Assembly: GCA_030066085.1 (NCBI GenBank)
Contig: JASJCI010000032.1
Coordinates: forward strand, 1-64,000
Reading direction: 5' to 3'
Length of the DNA stretch: 64,000 bases
From: Gammaproteobacteria bacterium
GTDB taxonomy: Bacteria; Pseudomonadota; Gammaproteobacteria; GCA-001735895
Part shown: in pieces, positions 55,953 to 64,000 of the stretch
How positions within the stretch are numbered: the first letter of the stretch is position 1
How the letters are laid out: the number at the start of each line of letters is the position of its first letter
Notes under the pieces: generated by a model
What the model saw: the letters and a program-made list of their open reading frames with translations, nothing else
Told to the model about the DNA's origin: nothing
Database searches by the model: none
Position numbers and translations under genes: made by a program

Positions 55953-56075
55953 TTACTTCTTCCCTGCGAACCCGGGTAACTCGGGATGCGGCAGATTACC
56001 GCGCCGCATCAGCTCGACCCGGTAGCGGGTCAGCGGCGGAAGCGGCAGCACCGCCAGCATGTTGGCGAGCAGATT
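55953..56075 (-). pseudogene. C-terminal remnant of a lost minus-strand gene
   Basis: On the minus strand 40 codons run between an in-frame TGA (56076-56078) and a TAA (55953-55955): LLANMLAVLPLPPL, TRYRVELMRRG, NLPHPELPGFAGKK. The reading has natural-looking protein composition but no start. It reads like the C-terminal end of a membrane or lipid enzyme, which I cannot name. The rest of the 519-base gap 55837-56355 has no other recognisable content. Confidence 0.35.
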
Positions 56076-56355
56076 TCAGGCGACCGACGGTACGGTCATC
56101 GGCATTACTACGTTCTCGGCAGGGGAGATTCGGACAAGTAATATCGGGCGTTTGCTTGTGGCTGAAGGCCGCCGCCCGAGATGCTCATGCGAGCGCCTGC
56201 TTGCGGGTTACGAACTCGATCGGGTCCCGCTATCGTCAACTATTTCCCTTTATCCATGGCCCGCTTAGCATTTATCATCCGCCACTTCGAAGACGACGCG
56301 TAGCGTGTGAAATGCCGCGTCCAACCGCAACCTTTCCCCGGAACAAACCTTGACC

Positions 56356-56847
56356 ATGACAAGCCCGTTGAAGTACCTGGTTCGACCCATAGTGATTCTG
56401 GCCATCGGCGCCTGGATGACGCCGACTTATGCGCAGGAAAATGCCCCGATCCTGGATAGAGACCTGTTTTCTATCGGCGCCGGGATCTCCAGCAACGAAA
56501 TCAGCGATCCCGACGAAGACGAAACCGGTTTCCAGTTTCTCGTGGCATACGACCTGCCGCAGGTCAACCTGATGGAGGGAGTCAACAGTTCGGTAGAGTT
56601 CGGCATCATGGATTTTGGCTTCGACGAAGACGACTCCGGCATCTGGGGCAGCTATGTTGTCGATGGACCTATTTCCGCGGGGATTGGATGGCTTGCGCAG
56701 GCAGGTCTCGATATCGGTGACGACAGCGGACTCCTGTTTGGCGCGGGCCTGACCACCAGCCCCAATGAAACAACGGTCCTGCGACTGGAATACACCATGC
56801 GTGACGACGTGGATTCACTGATGATCAATATTCTGTATCACCTCTGA
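56356..56847 (+). CDS. Small outer-membrane beta-barrel protein
   Basis: Family not recognised. A 163-residue exported protein: signal peptide ending AQE (about residue 27), followed by alternating hydrophobic/polar strands (FSIGAGISS; FQFLVAYDL; SSVEFGIMDFGF; ISAGIGWLAQAGLDI; LLFGAGLTT; TVLRLEYTM; SLMINILYHL). It ends in LYHL with a final aromatic-containing strand, typical of small eight-stranded outer-membrane barrels (OmpW/YfaZ/OmpX type). The ATG at 56356 is preferred over a TTG six bases upstream. Acidic loops (DPDEDETG; DEDDSG) could bind metal ions. Confidence 0.75.
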   Translation: MTSPLKYLVRPIVILAIGAWMTPTYAQENAPILDRDLFSIGAGISSNEISDPDEDETGFQFLVAYDLPQVNLMEGVNSSVEFGIMDFGFDEDDSGIWGSYVVDGPISAGIGWLAQAGLDIGDDSGLLFGAGLTTSPNETTVLRLEYTMRDDVDSLMINILYHL

Positions 56848-56973
56848 CTTACGCCCGACTTTACCCGAACCAGCCTGGTGCATTTGGCGGCAAGATCTGC
56901 CCCGGCCGCAAAAGATTTGTAATATTGCGTGCCTAAAGTAAGTCGGATTTATTGATATCGCGAGGAAATCCCC

Positions 56974-59391
56974 ATGGATGCACCCGTTTCCAGCCAGCCA
57001 GAAAAGTCACTGAGCGACGCCGAGCTGTTGGCTATCGACGCCTACTGGCGCGCCTGCAACTACCTGGCGGTCGGCATGATTTACCTGCGCGACAACCCGC
57101 TCCTGCGCGAACCGCTGCAGAAGGAACACGTCAAGCACCGGCTGCTGGGCCACTGGGGTGCGTCGCCGGCGCTTAGCCTGGTTTACGTACACTGCAACCG
57201 CTTGATCCGGCAGTACGATCTCGACATGATTTTCATGGCCGGCCCGGGACACGGCGCGCCCGGCGTACTGGGACCGGTGTATCTCGAGGGCACCTACGCG
57301 GAGATTTATCCCGACAAGAGCGAGGATGCCGACGGCATGCAGCGCTTTTTCAAGCAGTTTTCGTTTCCGGGCAAGATCGGCAGCCATGTGACGCCGGAGA
57401 CGCCGGGTTCGATCCACGAAGGTGGCGAGCTCGGTTACAGCCTGTCACATGCTTACGGCGCGGTGCTCGACAATCCCGACCTGATCGTGACCTGCGTGGT
57501 CGGTGACGGCGAAGCGGAAACCGGCCCGCTCGCGACCGCCTGGCATTCGAACAAGTACATCAATCCGCTGCGCGATGGCGCGGTCCTGCCGGTGCTGAAC
57601 CTGAACGGTTACAAGATCGCCAACCCGACGATTCTCGCGCGTATCTCGGCCGAGGAACTCGAGCAGCTGTTTCGCGGTTACGGCTATACCCCGCATTTTG
57701 TCGAGGGCAGCGATCCGGCCGAAGTCCATCAGCAGCTGGCGGCAACCATGGAAGCCGCCATTTTACAGATTCGCGAAATTCAGCGGACCCAGCGCGATGC
57801 GGGTATTGCCGAGCGCCCGCGCTGGCCGATGATCGTGTTGCGTACGCCCAAGGGCTGGACCGGGCCGGACGAGGTCGACGGCAAACGCGTCGAGGGTTTC
57901 TGGCGCTCGCACCAGGTGCCGGTCGGCGATATTCACGCCAACCCGGAACACCTGCAGCTGCTCGAGCAGTGGATGCGCAGCTATCGCCCCGATGAACTGT
58001 TCGACGACAGCGGGACGCTGATTCCCGCACTGAGGGCACTGGCGCCGGTGGGTAACCGGCGCATGGGAGCCAATCCGCATGCCAACGGCGGGCTGCTGCG
58101 CCGTGCGCTGCACATGCCCGATTTCCGTGACCTTGCCATCGACATGGAGAGCCCGGGCGTGGAACGCTTTCAGAACACGCGCGCGCTCGGCCTGCTGCTG
58201 CGCGAAATCATGCAGATGAACCCGGACAACTTTCGCCTGATGGGCCCCGACGAAACCGCGTCCAACCGGTTACAGGACGTTTACGCGGTTACGCAGAAGG
58301 CATGGATGGCGGATATCTATCCCGAGGACGAGAACGGCAGCGAACTGGCGCGCGATGGCCGGGTCATGGAAATGCTGAGTGAACATACCCTGCAGGGTTG
58401 GCTGGAGGGTTACCTGCTGACCGGCCGTCACGGCCTGTTCCACACCTACGAGGCTTTTGCCCACGTGGTCGACTCGATGTTCAACCAGCACGCCAAGTGG
58501 CTCGATATCTGCCGTAACCACGTGCCCTGGCGACGCTCGGTGTCGTCGCTCAATATCCTGCTGTCATCGCTGGTCTGGCGCCAGGACCACAACGGTTTCA
58601 GCCACCAGGATCCGGGTTACGTCGACCTCGTCACCAACAAGAGTCCCGACGTGGTGCGGGTTTATTTTCCGCCTGATGCCAACTGCCTGCTGTCGGTGGC
58701 GGATCACTGCCTGCGCAGCGTCGACTATATCAACGTGATCATTTCGGACAAGCAGCAGCACCTGCAGTACCTCGGCATGGACGACGCCATTACCCACTGT
58801 ACCAAGGGTATCGGCATCTGGGACTGGGCCAGCAACGACGACGTCGAACGCAAGATCAGCGCGCCGGACGTCGTGCTGGCCTGCTGCGGTGATATCCCGA
58901 CCCTCGAGGCGCTCGCCGCGGCCGCGATCCTGCGCGAGGAAATCCCCGAACTCAAGCTGCGCTTCGTCAACGTCGTCGACCTGTTCAAACTGATCTCGGA
59001 AGGAGAGCATCCGCACGGCCTGTCCGACCGCGATTTCGACTCGCTGTTCACCAGGGACAAGCCGGTAATTTTCAATTTTCACGGCTATCCGTGGCTGATC
59101 CACAAGCTGGTGTACCGGCGCAGCAACCCGGAGCGGATCCACGTGCGCGGCTACAAGGAACGCGGCAACATCAATACGCCGCTGGAGCTTGCGATCAACA
59201 ACCAGGTCGATCGCTTCACCCTCGTGATCGATGTCATCAACCGCGTGCCGGAGCTGCAGGCTTCGGCGGGTCACGTCAAGGAGCGCATGAAAAACCGGAT
59301 CATCGAGGCGCTCGCCTACGCGCATGAACACGGCAAGGACCAGGATGAGATCACCAGCTGGCAGTGGCCTTACGGGCGGCAGAAGAATTGA
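56974..59391 (+). CDS. xfp: Phosphoketolase (xylulose-5-P/fructose-6-P)
   Basis: An 805-residue ThDP enzyme that splits xylulose-5-phosphate or fructose-6-phosphate with phosphate into acetyl phosphate plus a triose or tetrose phosphate. Signature blocks: [41 protein letters not shown], and the ThDP motif [18 protein letters not shown] ... [13 protein letters not shown], and [12 protein letters not shown] in the second half. Length fits the family (about 800). Monocistronic, with an A/T-rich leader. No acetate kinase or phosphotransacetylase in the window. Confidence 0.96.
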   Translation: MDAPVSSQPEKSLSDAELLAIDAYWRACNYLAVGMIYLRDNPLLREPLQKEHVKHRLLGHWGASPALSLVYVHCNRLIRQYDLDMIFMAGPGHGAPGVLGPVYLEGTYAEIYPDKSEDADGMQRFFKQFSFPGKIGSHVTPETPGSIHEGGELGYSLSHAYGAVLDNPDLIVTCVVGDGEAETGPLATAWHSNKYINPLRDGAVLPVLNLNGYKIANPTILARISAEELEQLFRGYGYTPHFVEGSDPAEVHQQLAATMEAAILQIREIQRTQRDAGIAERPRWPMIVLRTPKGWTGPDEVDGKRVEGFWRSHQVPVGDIHANPEHLQLLEQWMRSYRPDELFDDSGTLIPALRALAPVGNRRMGANPHANGGLLRRALHMPDFRDLAIDMESPGVERFQNTRALGLLLREIMQMNPDNFRLMGPDETASNRLQDVYAVTQKAWMADIYPEDENGSELARDGRVMEMLSEHTLQGWLEGYLLTGRHGLFHTYEAFAHVVDSMFNQHAKWLDICRNHVPWRRSVSSLNILLSSLVWRQDHNGFSHQDPGYVDLVTNKSPDVVRVYFPPDANCLLSVADHCLRSVDYINVIISDKQQHLQYLGMDDAITHCTKGIGIWDWASNDDVERKISAPDVVLACCGDIPTLEALAAAAILREEIPELKLRFVNVVDLFKLISEGEHPHGLSDRDFDSLFTRDKPVIFNFHGYPWLIHKLVYRRSNPERIHVRGYKERGNINTPLELAINNQVDRFTLVIDVINRVPELQASAGHVKERMKNRIIEALAYAHEHGKDQDEITSWQWPYGRQKN

Positions 59392-59426
59392 GCCAATTCG
59401 ATGCGGGCCTGCTAAAACTCGCGTGT

Positions 59427-59505
59427 CACCCCGCGGCTTGCCCGCGGGGTCCAGTTGCTTGCAGGTTGCTTTGGGTGCCGCGGTTAAACCGCGGGACGAC
59501 AAGAT
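59427..59505. repeat. Degenerate bipartite palindromic repeat
   Basis: CCCCGCGG-CTTGC-CCGCGGGG (59429-59449) then a 30-base spacer and CCGCGG-TTAAA-CCGCGG with GACGACA outside. The same family as the 27.4 and 35.9 kb elements, with more changes. It fills the gap between the convergent phosphoketolase and secretin-like genes and may terminate both. Confidence 0.65.
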
Positions 59506-59513
59506 GGGGCTGG

Positions 59514-60470
59514 TTATTTGACCAGGTCGGCCTTGATCCAGATGCTTTCGTTCCTGCGGCTACGCGTCGAGCTGTAGCTGGCGTTGCCGCTCTGGCTTTG
59601 TTTGAGTTCCTCGCTGACGCCGCCGATCAACAGCCAGTCGCCGAGGCGACCGCTGATCGTGGTGCTCGCGCTCTGGGTCGCGATATTGCCGCCATTGGCA
59701 TTCTTGAGCGAATTCTTGAACGGGCTCACCCGCAGCGTCACCCGTTCGCCGCTGACGCGCGGCTGCACGTAGAAACCGGTAACCACGTCGCGGTACTCGA
59801 TACCGCCGGCAACCCCGCGCGGACGAACCCAGTAGGCGCCGGAAAACAACGGGATCTGTTCGCCGGTCTCGATATAGGCCTCGTTACCCTCGCTTACGCG
59901 GACCTGGTGAATCGGGCTGTCGGCCAGGCGCAGGCGGGTGCTGGTGCCGTCGATGCCGGCGCTGCCGCGATCGGTGCTGATAGTGACGCTGTTGTCCGCG
60001 TCGCCGCCTTTGCCGATGGTGACGCTGCCGTCACCACCTTCGACGCGCAGGCTGCCGTCGATACCGAGTTCGCCGAGCCCGCGCGTGCTGCCCTGGAATA
60101 CCGAGATCTGCAGCAGCTTGGCCGGCTGGTCCAGCAGGTCGATCATCGCGCGCACATCCGCCACCGTCGATGGCGAGGCGCGCAGGAAAATCTTGAATCC
60201 GCTGCCGGAGATCGCGTCACCGTCGGCGAGCATCGGTTGCACGATCGGGATGACTTCTGCCGCCGGTCGGCTGTTGAGCTGGATGGTCGTCATCGAGTTC
60301 GCCGACGCCAGCGGGGTTGGCAGCATCAGCAAGCACAGCAGCAGCTTCAGTGCACCTGACACATGCCGGCGCCCGGCGCGCAGGCGCCATCCCGGCATCG
60401 CGCCGGCGGGCGAGAGGGGGATGCGAAGTCGTTGCAAAAGCGAACCGGACATACCTGCTATGTAGAGCAT
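59514..60470 (-). CDS. Orphan secretin-like (type II/III secretion GspD-related) exported protein
   Basis: Up to 318 residues. A signal-peptide region (residues about 35-58, ALKLLLCLLMLPTPLASANS) is followed by an N-terminal secretin short-domain-like segment (TTIQLNSRPAAEVIPIVQPML), then EAYIETGEQIPLFSG and a C-terminal secretin-like portion (TTISGRLGDWLLIGGVSEE). It lacks the length of a full secretin (about 600) and has no gsp/tad neighbours. The start is uncertain: ATGs at 60470, 60452 and 60398 are all in frame. Periplasmic or outer-membrane location likely. Confidence 0.6.
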   Translation of the reverse strand: MLYIAGMSGSLLQRLRIPLSPAGAMPGWRLRAGRRHVSGALKLLLCLLMLPTPLASANSMTTIQLNSRPAAEVIPIVQPMLADGDAISGSGFKIFLRASPSTVADVRAMIDLLDQPAKLLQISVFQGSTRGLGELGIDGSLRVEGGDGSVTIGKGGDADNSVTISTDRGSAGIDGTSTRLRLADSPIHQVRVSEGNEAYIETGEQIPLFSGAYWVRPRGVAGGIEYRDVVTGFYVQPRVSGERVTLRVSPFKNSLKNANGGNIATQSASTTISGRLGDWLLIGGVSEELKQSQSGNASYSSTRSRRNESIWIKADLVK

Positions 60471-60535
60471 TAAGCACCGATATGCAAACCATCGACCCGC
60501 TGCGGTTTGCGCAGGCAGGCTGGCCGTAAGCCGTT

Positions 60536-61720
60536 TCAGACCCGTTTGCGCAGCAACGCCGCGCAGGCAAAACCGATGGCTGCCATCAGCCCGACTTCCA
60601 GCCCGGCCCAGCTCCAGCTGCCGCCCTGTTCCACCAGGCTGCCAACCAGCAGCGGGCCGAGCGTCTGGCCGATGCCGGCGCCCTGCAGCAGCAGGCCGGA
60701 CATCAGCGCGATATGCGACGGCTGCGCGGCGAAGCGCGGCGCGAGCGCAAACGCGGTGCCGGGATAGAGACCGCCGCAGGCCGAGAACGCGATGCCGCAC
60801 AGCGTTTTCACCACGGGGCTGGTAAATGGCGCGAATACGAGCGCGCCGAATATACCCATCGCGACGAACGCGAACAGCAGCAGGCGCGTCGGCGCAATGC
60901 CGCGACCGATCAGCCAGCCCGCGCCAACGTTGCCGAACACGTTGGCCATTGCCACCAGCGCGCCGAGGTAGGCCGCGCTGCCGAGTGCGAGGCCGCGATC
61001 GGTGACCAGCAGGGTCGGAAAAAACGCGGTCACCGGTTGATACAGCGCGGAGTAACAGACGAAACCGCCGACCAGCAGCAGCGGACCCGTGCGCAACGCG
61101 TTGCCGACGATGTCGCGCACCGCCGGGGTCGAGGCGGATGCACCGCGGTCGCCGCGAAACACGAGTGCCAGCAACAGGCACCACGACAGCATGACGATGC
61201 CGACATCGTTCCACAATCCGCGCCAGCCGTGCAGCTCGACCAGCAGCGGCGTGATCAGCATCGATGCGCCGATACCGGCCGGCATGAATGCGCCCCACAG
61301 GCCCATCGCCAGCGGGCGATCGGGCGCCGCCGCCGAGCGGCTGATCAGCGACGGCAGCGCGACGATCGCGAGGATGAAGCCGAAACCCTCGAGCAGGCGC
61401 GTGGCGAGCAGCAGGCCGAAACCATCGGACTGTGCGCCGAGCAGGCTGCCGACCGCCGAGATCGCGAGGCCCGCGCAGGCCGTGCGCAGGTGTCCGAGAC
61501 GGTCGGACACGAGGCCGAAGCCGGCGCCGAGCAGCGCGCCGACCAGCGTGAACAGCGACACGATCAGGCCGGCTTCGAACAGGCTGAGCGCCAGTTCGTC
61601 GATGATCAATGCCAGCGATGCCGCGGTCTTGCCGATCTGGAACGCGGCGATACAGCCCGCCAGGAACGCGATCCAGATACGCGGCCAGTGAGAGACCGGT
61701 TCGGCCCCTTGCACGCTCAC
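60536..61720 (-). CDS. MFS transporter (CynX/NarK-like)
   Basis: A 394-residue carrier with about 12 hydrophobic segments; FGLVSDRLGHLRTACAG is the helix 2-3 loop and MLITPLLVELHGWRGLW matches CynX-like members. ATG at 61720 overlaps the stop of the BenE gene (ATGA). It therefore belongs to the operon with 3-hydroxyacyl-CoA dehydrogenase, MaoC and BenE, and may export or import a related acid. Substrate not readable. Confidence 0.82.
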   Translation of the reverse strand: MSVQGAEPVSHWPRIWIAFLAGCIAAFQIGKTAASLALIIDELALSLFEAGLIVSLFTLVGALLGAGFGLVSDRLGHLRTACAGLAISAVGSLLGAQSDGFGLLLATRLLEGFGFILAIVALPSLISRSAAAPDRPLAMGLWGAFMPAGIGASMLITPLLVELHGWRGLWNDVGIVMLSWCLLLALVFRGDRGASASTPAVRDIVGNALRTGPLLLVGGFVCYSALYQPVTAFFPTLLVTDRGLALGSAAYLGALVAMANVFGNVGAGWLIGRGIAPTRLLLFAFVAMGIFGALVFAPFTSPVVKTLCGIAFSACGGLYPGTAFALAPRFAAQPSHIALMSGLLLQGAGIGQTLGPLLVGSLVEQGGSWSWAGLEVGLMAAIGFACAALLRKRV

Positions 61721-62952
61721 GCGGTGCCGCCGTCGGCGCGATAATCGTCACGCTCGAGCAGGCGCGACACCAGGATGCCGGCAACCAGGCCCCAGAACGC
61801 GGCGCCGATGTTGAACAGCGGCAGATCGGCGACGGTGACCAGGAACGCGATCAGTGCGCCGAGGGTGTAGCGCCCGCCAAAGCAGGTCGTGAACGCGGCC
61901 TGCAGGATCTTGAGCATCGCCAGCCCGGCCAGCGTCATGACGAAGGCTTCCGGCGCATCCAGCAGGAAGCGGGTGAAGGTCGGCGCGAACAGGCCGAACA
62001 GGAAGGCGAGCAGGCCGACGAAGATACCGGCGGTGTAGTGGCGCGCGCGTTCACCCGAGCTGCTGATGATCGCGTTGGTCGGCCCCGTCAGGCAGGTGTT
62101 GACCCCGCCGACCGCTGCCACCGCGAGGCTGCCGAGACCGCAGGCGGCGGTGATCGCGTTGACCGGCGGCTGGTGGCCGACCGCGCGCAGTACCGTGATG
62201 CCCTGGCCGTTTTGCACTACCAGCACCGTGATCGCGAGGGGTACCACCAGCTCGATCGCGGCCGCCAGCGACCAGGCCGGCACCTGGATGACCGGGCGGA
62301 TGATTTCGAGCGCGGCAAAGGTGTCGGCGTCGAAGCGCTCGCCGAATAGCGCCGCCGCAACCCCGACCAGCAGTGCGCCGATGATCGGCGGCATGCGCCG
62401 GCCGAGCGCCGGCAAGGCGCTCAGCAGGATCCAGGCGATCACCATCGGTCCCGCGATCCACAGGTCCTGGTGCAGTGCGCGCACGACGTCGAGGCCGAAA
62501 CGCAGGAACACGCCGGCAACCATGCCCATTACGATCGGCATCGGCACCGCCGCCATCGCGCGCTTGACCCAGCCGGTAACGCTCAGCACGAACATTAGCA
62601 GCCCGGTCAGGTAAAACGCCCCGACCACCTCGGCGAAGGACAGGTGCGCGAGTGCCGGGCCGACCAGCACCGTGCCGGGGATGGTCCAGAAGAACACTAG
62701 CGGTTGTCGGTAAAGCCAGCAGAACGCGATCGAGATCAGGCTGTTGATACACAATACACCGAATACCCAGGACGCGATTTCGGCTTCGGACAGGCCGCCG
62801 CTGCGGCCCACCGACAGGATGATCGCGACCGGTGCGGTGACCGAAAAAAGCCAGCCGATGAAGCCATTGGCGGCATAGGTTGGACCGAAGTCGCGCCACA
62901 GCTCGGCCAGGCCGGGGCGCGTGGCGGGAGGCCGCTCCAGCGGACCGATCAA
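61717..62952 (-). CDS. benE: BenE-family benzoate/H+ symporter
   Basis: About 411 residues, with about 12 hydrophobic helices. FWTIPGTVLVGPALAHLSFAEVVGAFYLTG and GVNTCLTGPTNAIISSSGERARHY are hallmarks of the BenE (NCS2-related) family. The start is uncertain: TTG at 62952 is the first usable codon downstream of the maoC stop and keeps the N-terminus at family length (about 390). Its stop overlaps the MFS start. Uptake of benzoate or another aromatic acid is inferred from the family. Confidence 0.85.
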   Translation of the reverse strand: MIGPLERPPATRPGLAELWRDFGPTYAANGFIGWLFSVTAPVAIILSVGRSGGLSEAEIASWVFGVLCINSLISIAFCWLYRQPLVFFWTIPGTVLVGPALAHLSFAEVVGAFYLTGLLMFVLSVTGWVKRAMAAVPMPIVMGMVAGVFLRFGLDVVRALHQDLWIAGPMVIAWILLSALPALGRRMPPIIGALLVGVAAALFGERFDADTFAALEIIRPVIQVPAWSLAAAIELVVPLAITVLVVQNGQGITVLRAVGHQPPVNAITAACGLGSLAVAAVGGVNTCLTGPTNAIISSSGERARHYTAGIFVGLLAFLFGLFAPTFTRFLLDAPEAFVMTLAGLAMLKILQAAFTTCFGGRYTLGALIAFLVTVADLPLFNIGAAFWGLVAGILVSRLLERDDYRADGGTA

Positions 62953-62980
62953 GCGTCGTAACCCCGGGTCGGCATGGACA

Positions 62981-63427
62981 TCAAGCCGGATCGACGGCCA
63001 GGTCGAAAAAACTGGTGGCGACGAGATCGAGTACCTCGCCGTCCTGCTGGTTGAACAGCTGCCAGCGCCAGCGCAGGATACCGAGGTCCGGGTTGTTGCT
63101 CGCGCGCCGCGTGTCGAGCACCTCGGCGCGCAGCCGCAGCTGATCGCCGGGACGAACCGGGGCCGGCCACCTGACGTACTCCAGCCCTGGCGAAGCAAAG
63201 GATTCGGAGCCGGCGAGCGCGTTGTCCACCAGCAGGCGCATCGCGATGCCGCAGGTATGCCAGCCGCTCGCGATCAGGCCGTCGAAGCGTCCCGTGCAGG
63301 CCCGTTCCGGATCCGCGTGGAACCACTGCGGGTCGTATTGGCCGGCAAACTCGACGATTTCGGCTTCGCTCACCGGGTAAGGACCGGCTTCGATGATGCG
63401 CCCCGGGGTGAAATCGCCGAAGCGCAT
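62981..63427 (-). CDS. MaoC-like (R)-specific enoyl-CoA hydratase/dehydratase
   Basis: A 148-residue single HotDog-fold hydratase. FAGQYDPQWFHADPE is the catalytic D-x-x-x-x-H block, and GLIASGWHTCGIAMRLLVD follows. Start at 63427, two bases after the upstream gene's stop. It is placed between a 3-hydroxyacyl-CoA dehydrogenase and BenE, which suggests CoA-linked degradation of an aromatic or fatty acid. Confidence 0.88.
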   Translation of the reverse strand: MRFGDFTPGRIIEAGPYPVSEAEIVEFAGQYDPQWFHADPERACTGRFDGLIASGWHTCGIAMRLLVDNALAGSESFASPGLEYVRWPAPVRPGDQLRLRAEVLDTRRASNNPDLGILRWRWQLFNQQDGEVLDLVATSFFDLAVDPA

Positions 63428-63429
63428 GT

Positions 63430-64000
63430 TCAGGCATGCCCGCCTGTGTCGGACCAGGCGCGCTGGCGCAGCCACGGGCTGACGCGGTAGCGCTCGCCGC
63501 GGTAGGCGGCATCGAGCGCATCGACCAGGCGAATGACGGCCGCCGGTCCCCAGCTCGCTAGCCATTCGAACGGTCCGGCGGGGTAGTTGACGCCGAGACA
63601 CATCGCGCGGTTGGCGTCGACTTCGCTACAGACGCCCTGCTGGACCGCGTCGGCGGCCTCGTTGATCAACATCGCCAGCGTGCGTGCAACCACCAGCCCC
63701 GGCGTATCCTCGACCTGTTGCGGCGCGAAGCCGAACAGCGCGAGCCAGCGCGGCGCCTGCTCCACCCAGTTCGCCGAAGCCCGCTCGGCGTGACTCCACG
63801 CGAGCGCGCTACCGGGTTCGTGCACCAGCGGCAGGTCGAACACGGCGATATCGCGCCCGAGTTCGGCCGCGGTGCGGCCGTCGGTAAGCCGCAGGCGGGC
63901 GCTGTCGACCTGCAGACCGATCCACTTGCTGTCGTTGATGCGCTCGAAGCGGCAGTTGTGTTGTTGCAGGATAGCGGCCATGTGCTCGGCCACCGGGCCT
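63430..64000 (-). CDS. 3-hydroxyacyl-CoA dehydrogenase, C-terminal part (partial)
   Basis: The reading frame runs off the right edge, so only the last 190 residues are visible. VEDTPGLVVARTLAMLINEAADAVQQGVCSEVDANRAMCLGVNYPAGPFEWLASWG is the C-terminal 3-hydroxyacyl-CoA dehydrogenase domain, as in PaaH/PaaC of phenylacetate degradation. The NAD-binding part is outside the window. It is the first visible gene of the minus-strand operon with maoC, benE and an MFS carrier. Confidence 0.85.
   Translation of the reverse strand, partial: GPVAEHMAAILQQHNCRFERINDSKWIGLQVDSARLRLTDGRTAAELGRDIAVFDLPLVHEPGSALAWSHAERASANWVEQAPRWLALFGFAPQQVEDTPGLVVARTLAMLINEAADAVQQGVCSEVDANRAMCLGVNYPAGPFEWLASWGPAAVIRLVDALDAAYRGERYRVSPWLRQRAWSDTGGHA

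Noticed and set aside
60713-61744. A 343-codon plus-strand frame opposite the MFS gene
   Set aside because: Extremely Gln/Arg/Asp-rich antisense shadow of a membrane protein.
59514-61784. A single 756-codon frame joining the secretin-like protein to the antisense-shifted MFS region
   Set aside because: The upstream half is an out-of-frame, Arg-rich shadow of the MFS gene; the real protein starts at or below 60470.

Overview
This 64 kb window is GC-rich chromosomal DNA, most likely from a free-living, aerobic, probably marine or sediment gammaproteobacterium. The inference rests on gene content: YceH, a Blc-type lipocalin, DUF808/YedI, DUF1127, a high-potential iron-sulfur protein, BLUF, PobA/Pca enzymes, a TauABC-like transporter, and dispersed GTCAYCCC-type palindromic repeats. 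Genes are densely packed, often with ATGA/GTGA stop-start overlaps. No phage, insertion sequence, CRISPR array or rRNA was seen. There is one tRNA (Lys-TTT, 183-258).

Layout. 0-5 kb: tRNA-Lys, blc lipocalin, DUF808 membrane protein, YceH, a small membrane protein, HiPIP and a BLUF photoreceptor. 5-8 kb: a secreted carbohydrate-binding-like protein convergent with a GH16 lipoprotein, and a 102-aa orphan. 8-16 kb: a tandem-fused class III CoA-transferase, a methyltransferase, a CocE/NonD hydrolase, a PA0069-type radical SAM protein, a DUF1992 protein and a class III-like sirtuin. 16-19 kb (minus): a translationally coupled four-gene cluster with a PAPS-type sulfotransferase and an arylsulfotransferase-like protein. 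19-21 kb: uronate dehydrogenase and a class IV aminotransferase. 21.5-27.3 kb: a LysR regulator followed by a fumarate-reductase-like BCDA complex and two-subunit class I fumarase; the spacer holds matching dyads placed as expected for LysR operators. 27.5-32.2 kb: DUF1127, a second LysR and a taurine-like ABC transporter whose permease carries an extra periplasmic domain. 32-36 kb: AraC/MFS pair, GlcG/HbpS-like protein, thioesterase and a lone Lrp ligand domain.

Aromatic catabolism fills 36-45.5 kb. A gentisate branch lies on the minus strand: 3-hydroxybenzoate 6-hydroxylase, gentisate dioxygenase, an FAH-family hydrolase and MarR. A protocatechuate branch lies on the plus strand: pobA-pcaD-pcaC-pcaH-pcaG-pcaB, ending at 3-oxoadipate. 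A third, aromatic or acyl-CoA related operon at the right edge (minus) has a partial 3-hydroxyacyl-CoA dehydrogenase, a MaoC hydratase, a BenE-type transporter and an MFS carrier.

45.5-60.5 kb holds an MFS carrier, a cyclase-TolB-TPR protein, a 91-aa gene before glmS, a DUF5996 protein, a secreted penicillin-acylase-family hydrolase, a small outer-membrane barrel, phosphoketolase and an orphan secretin-like protein.

The points most worth a second look are: (1) the FrdA-like subunit in which the covalent-FAD histidine is replaced by cysteine, coupled to fumarase and to a recognisable LysR operator pair; (2) the Ig-like insertion in the first periplasmic loop of the TauC-like permease; (3) the compact sulfation cluster; and (4) the bipartite palindromic repeat family.
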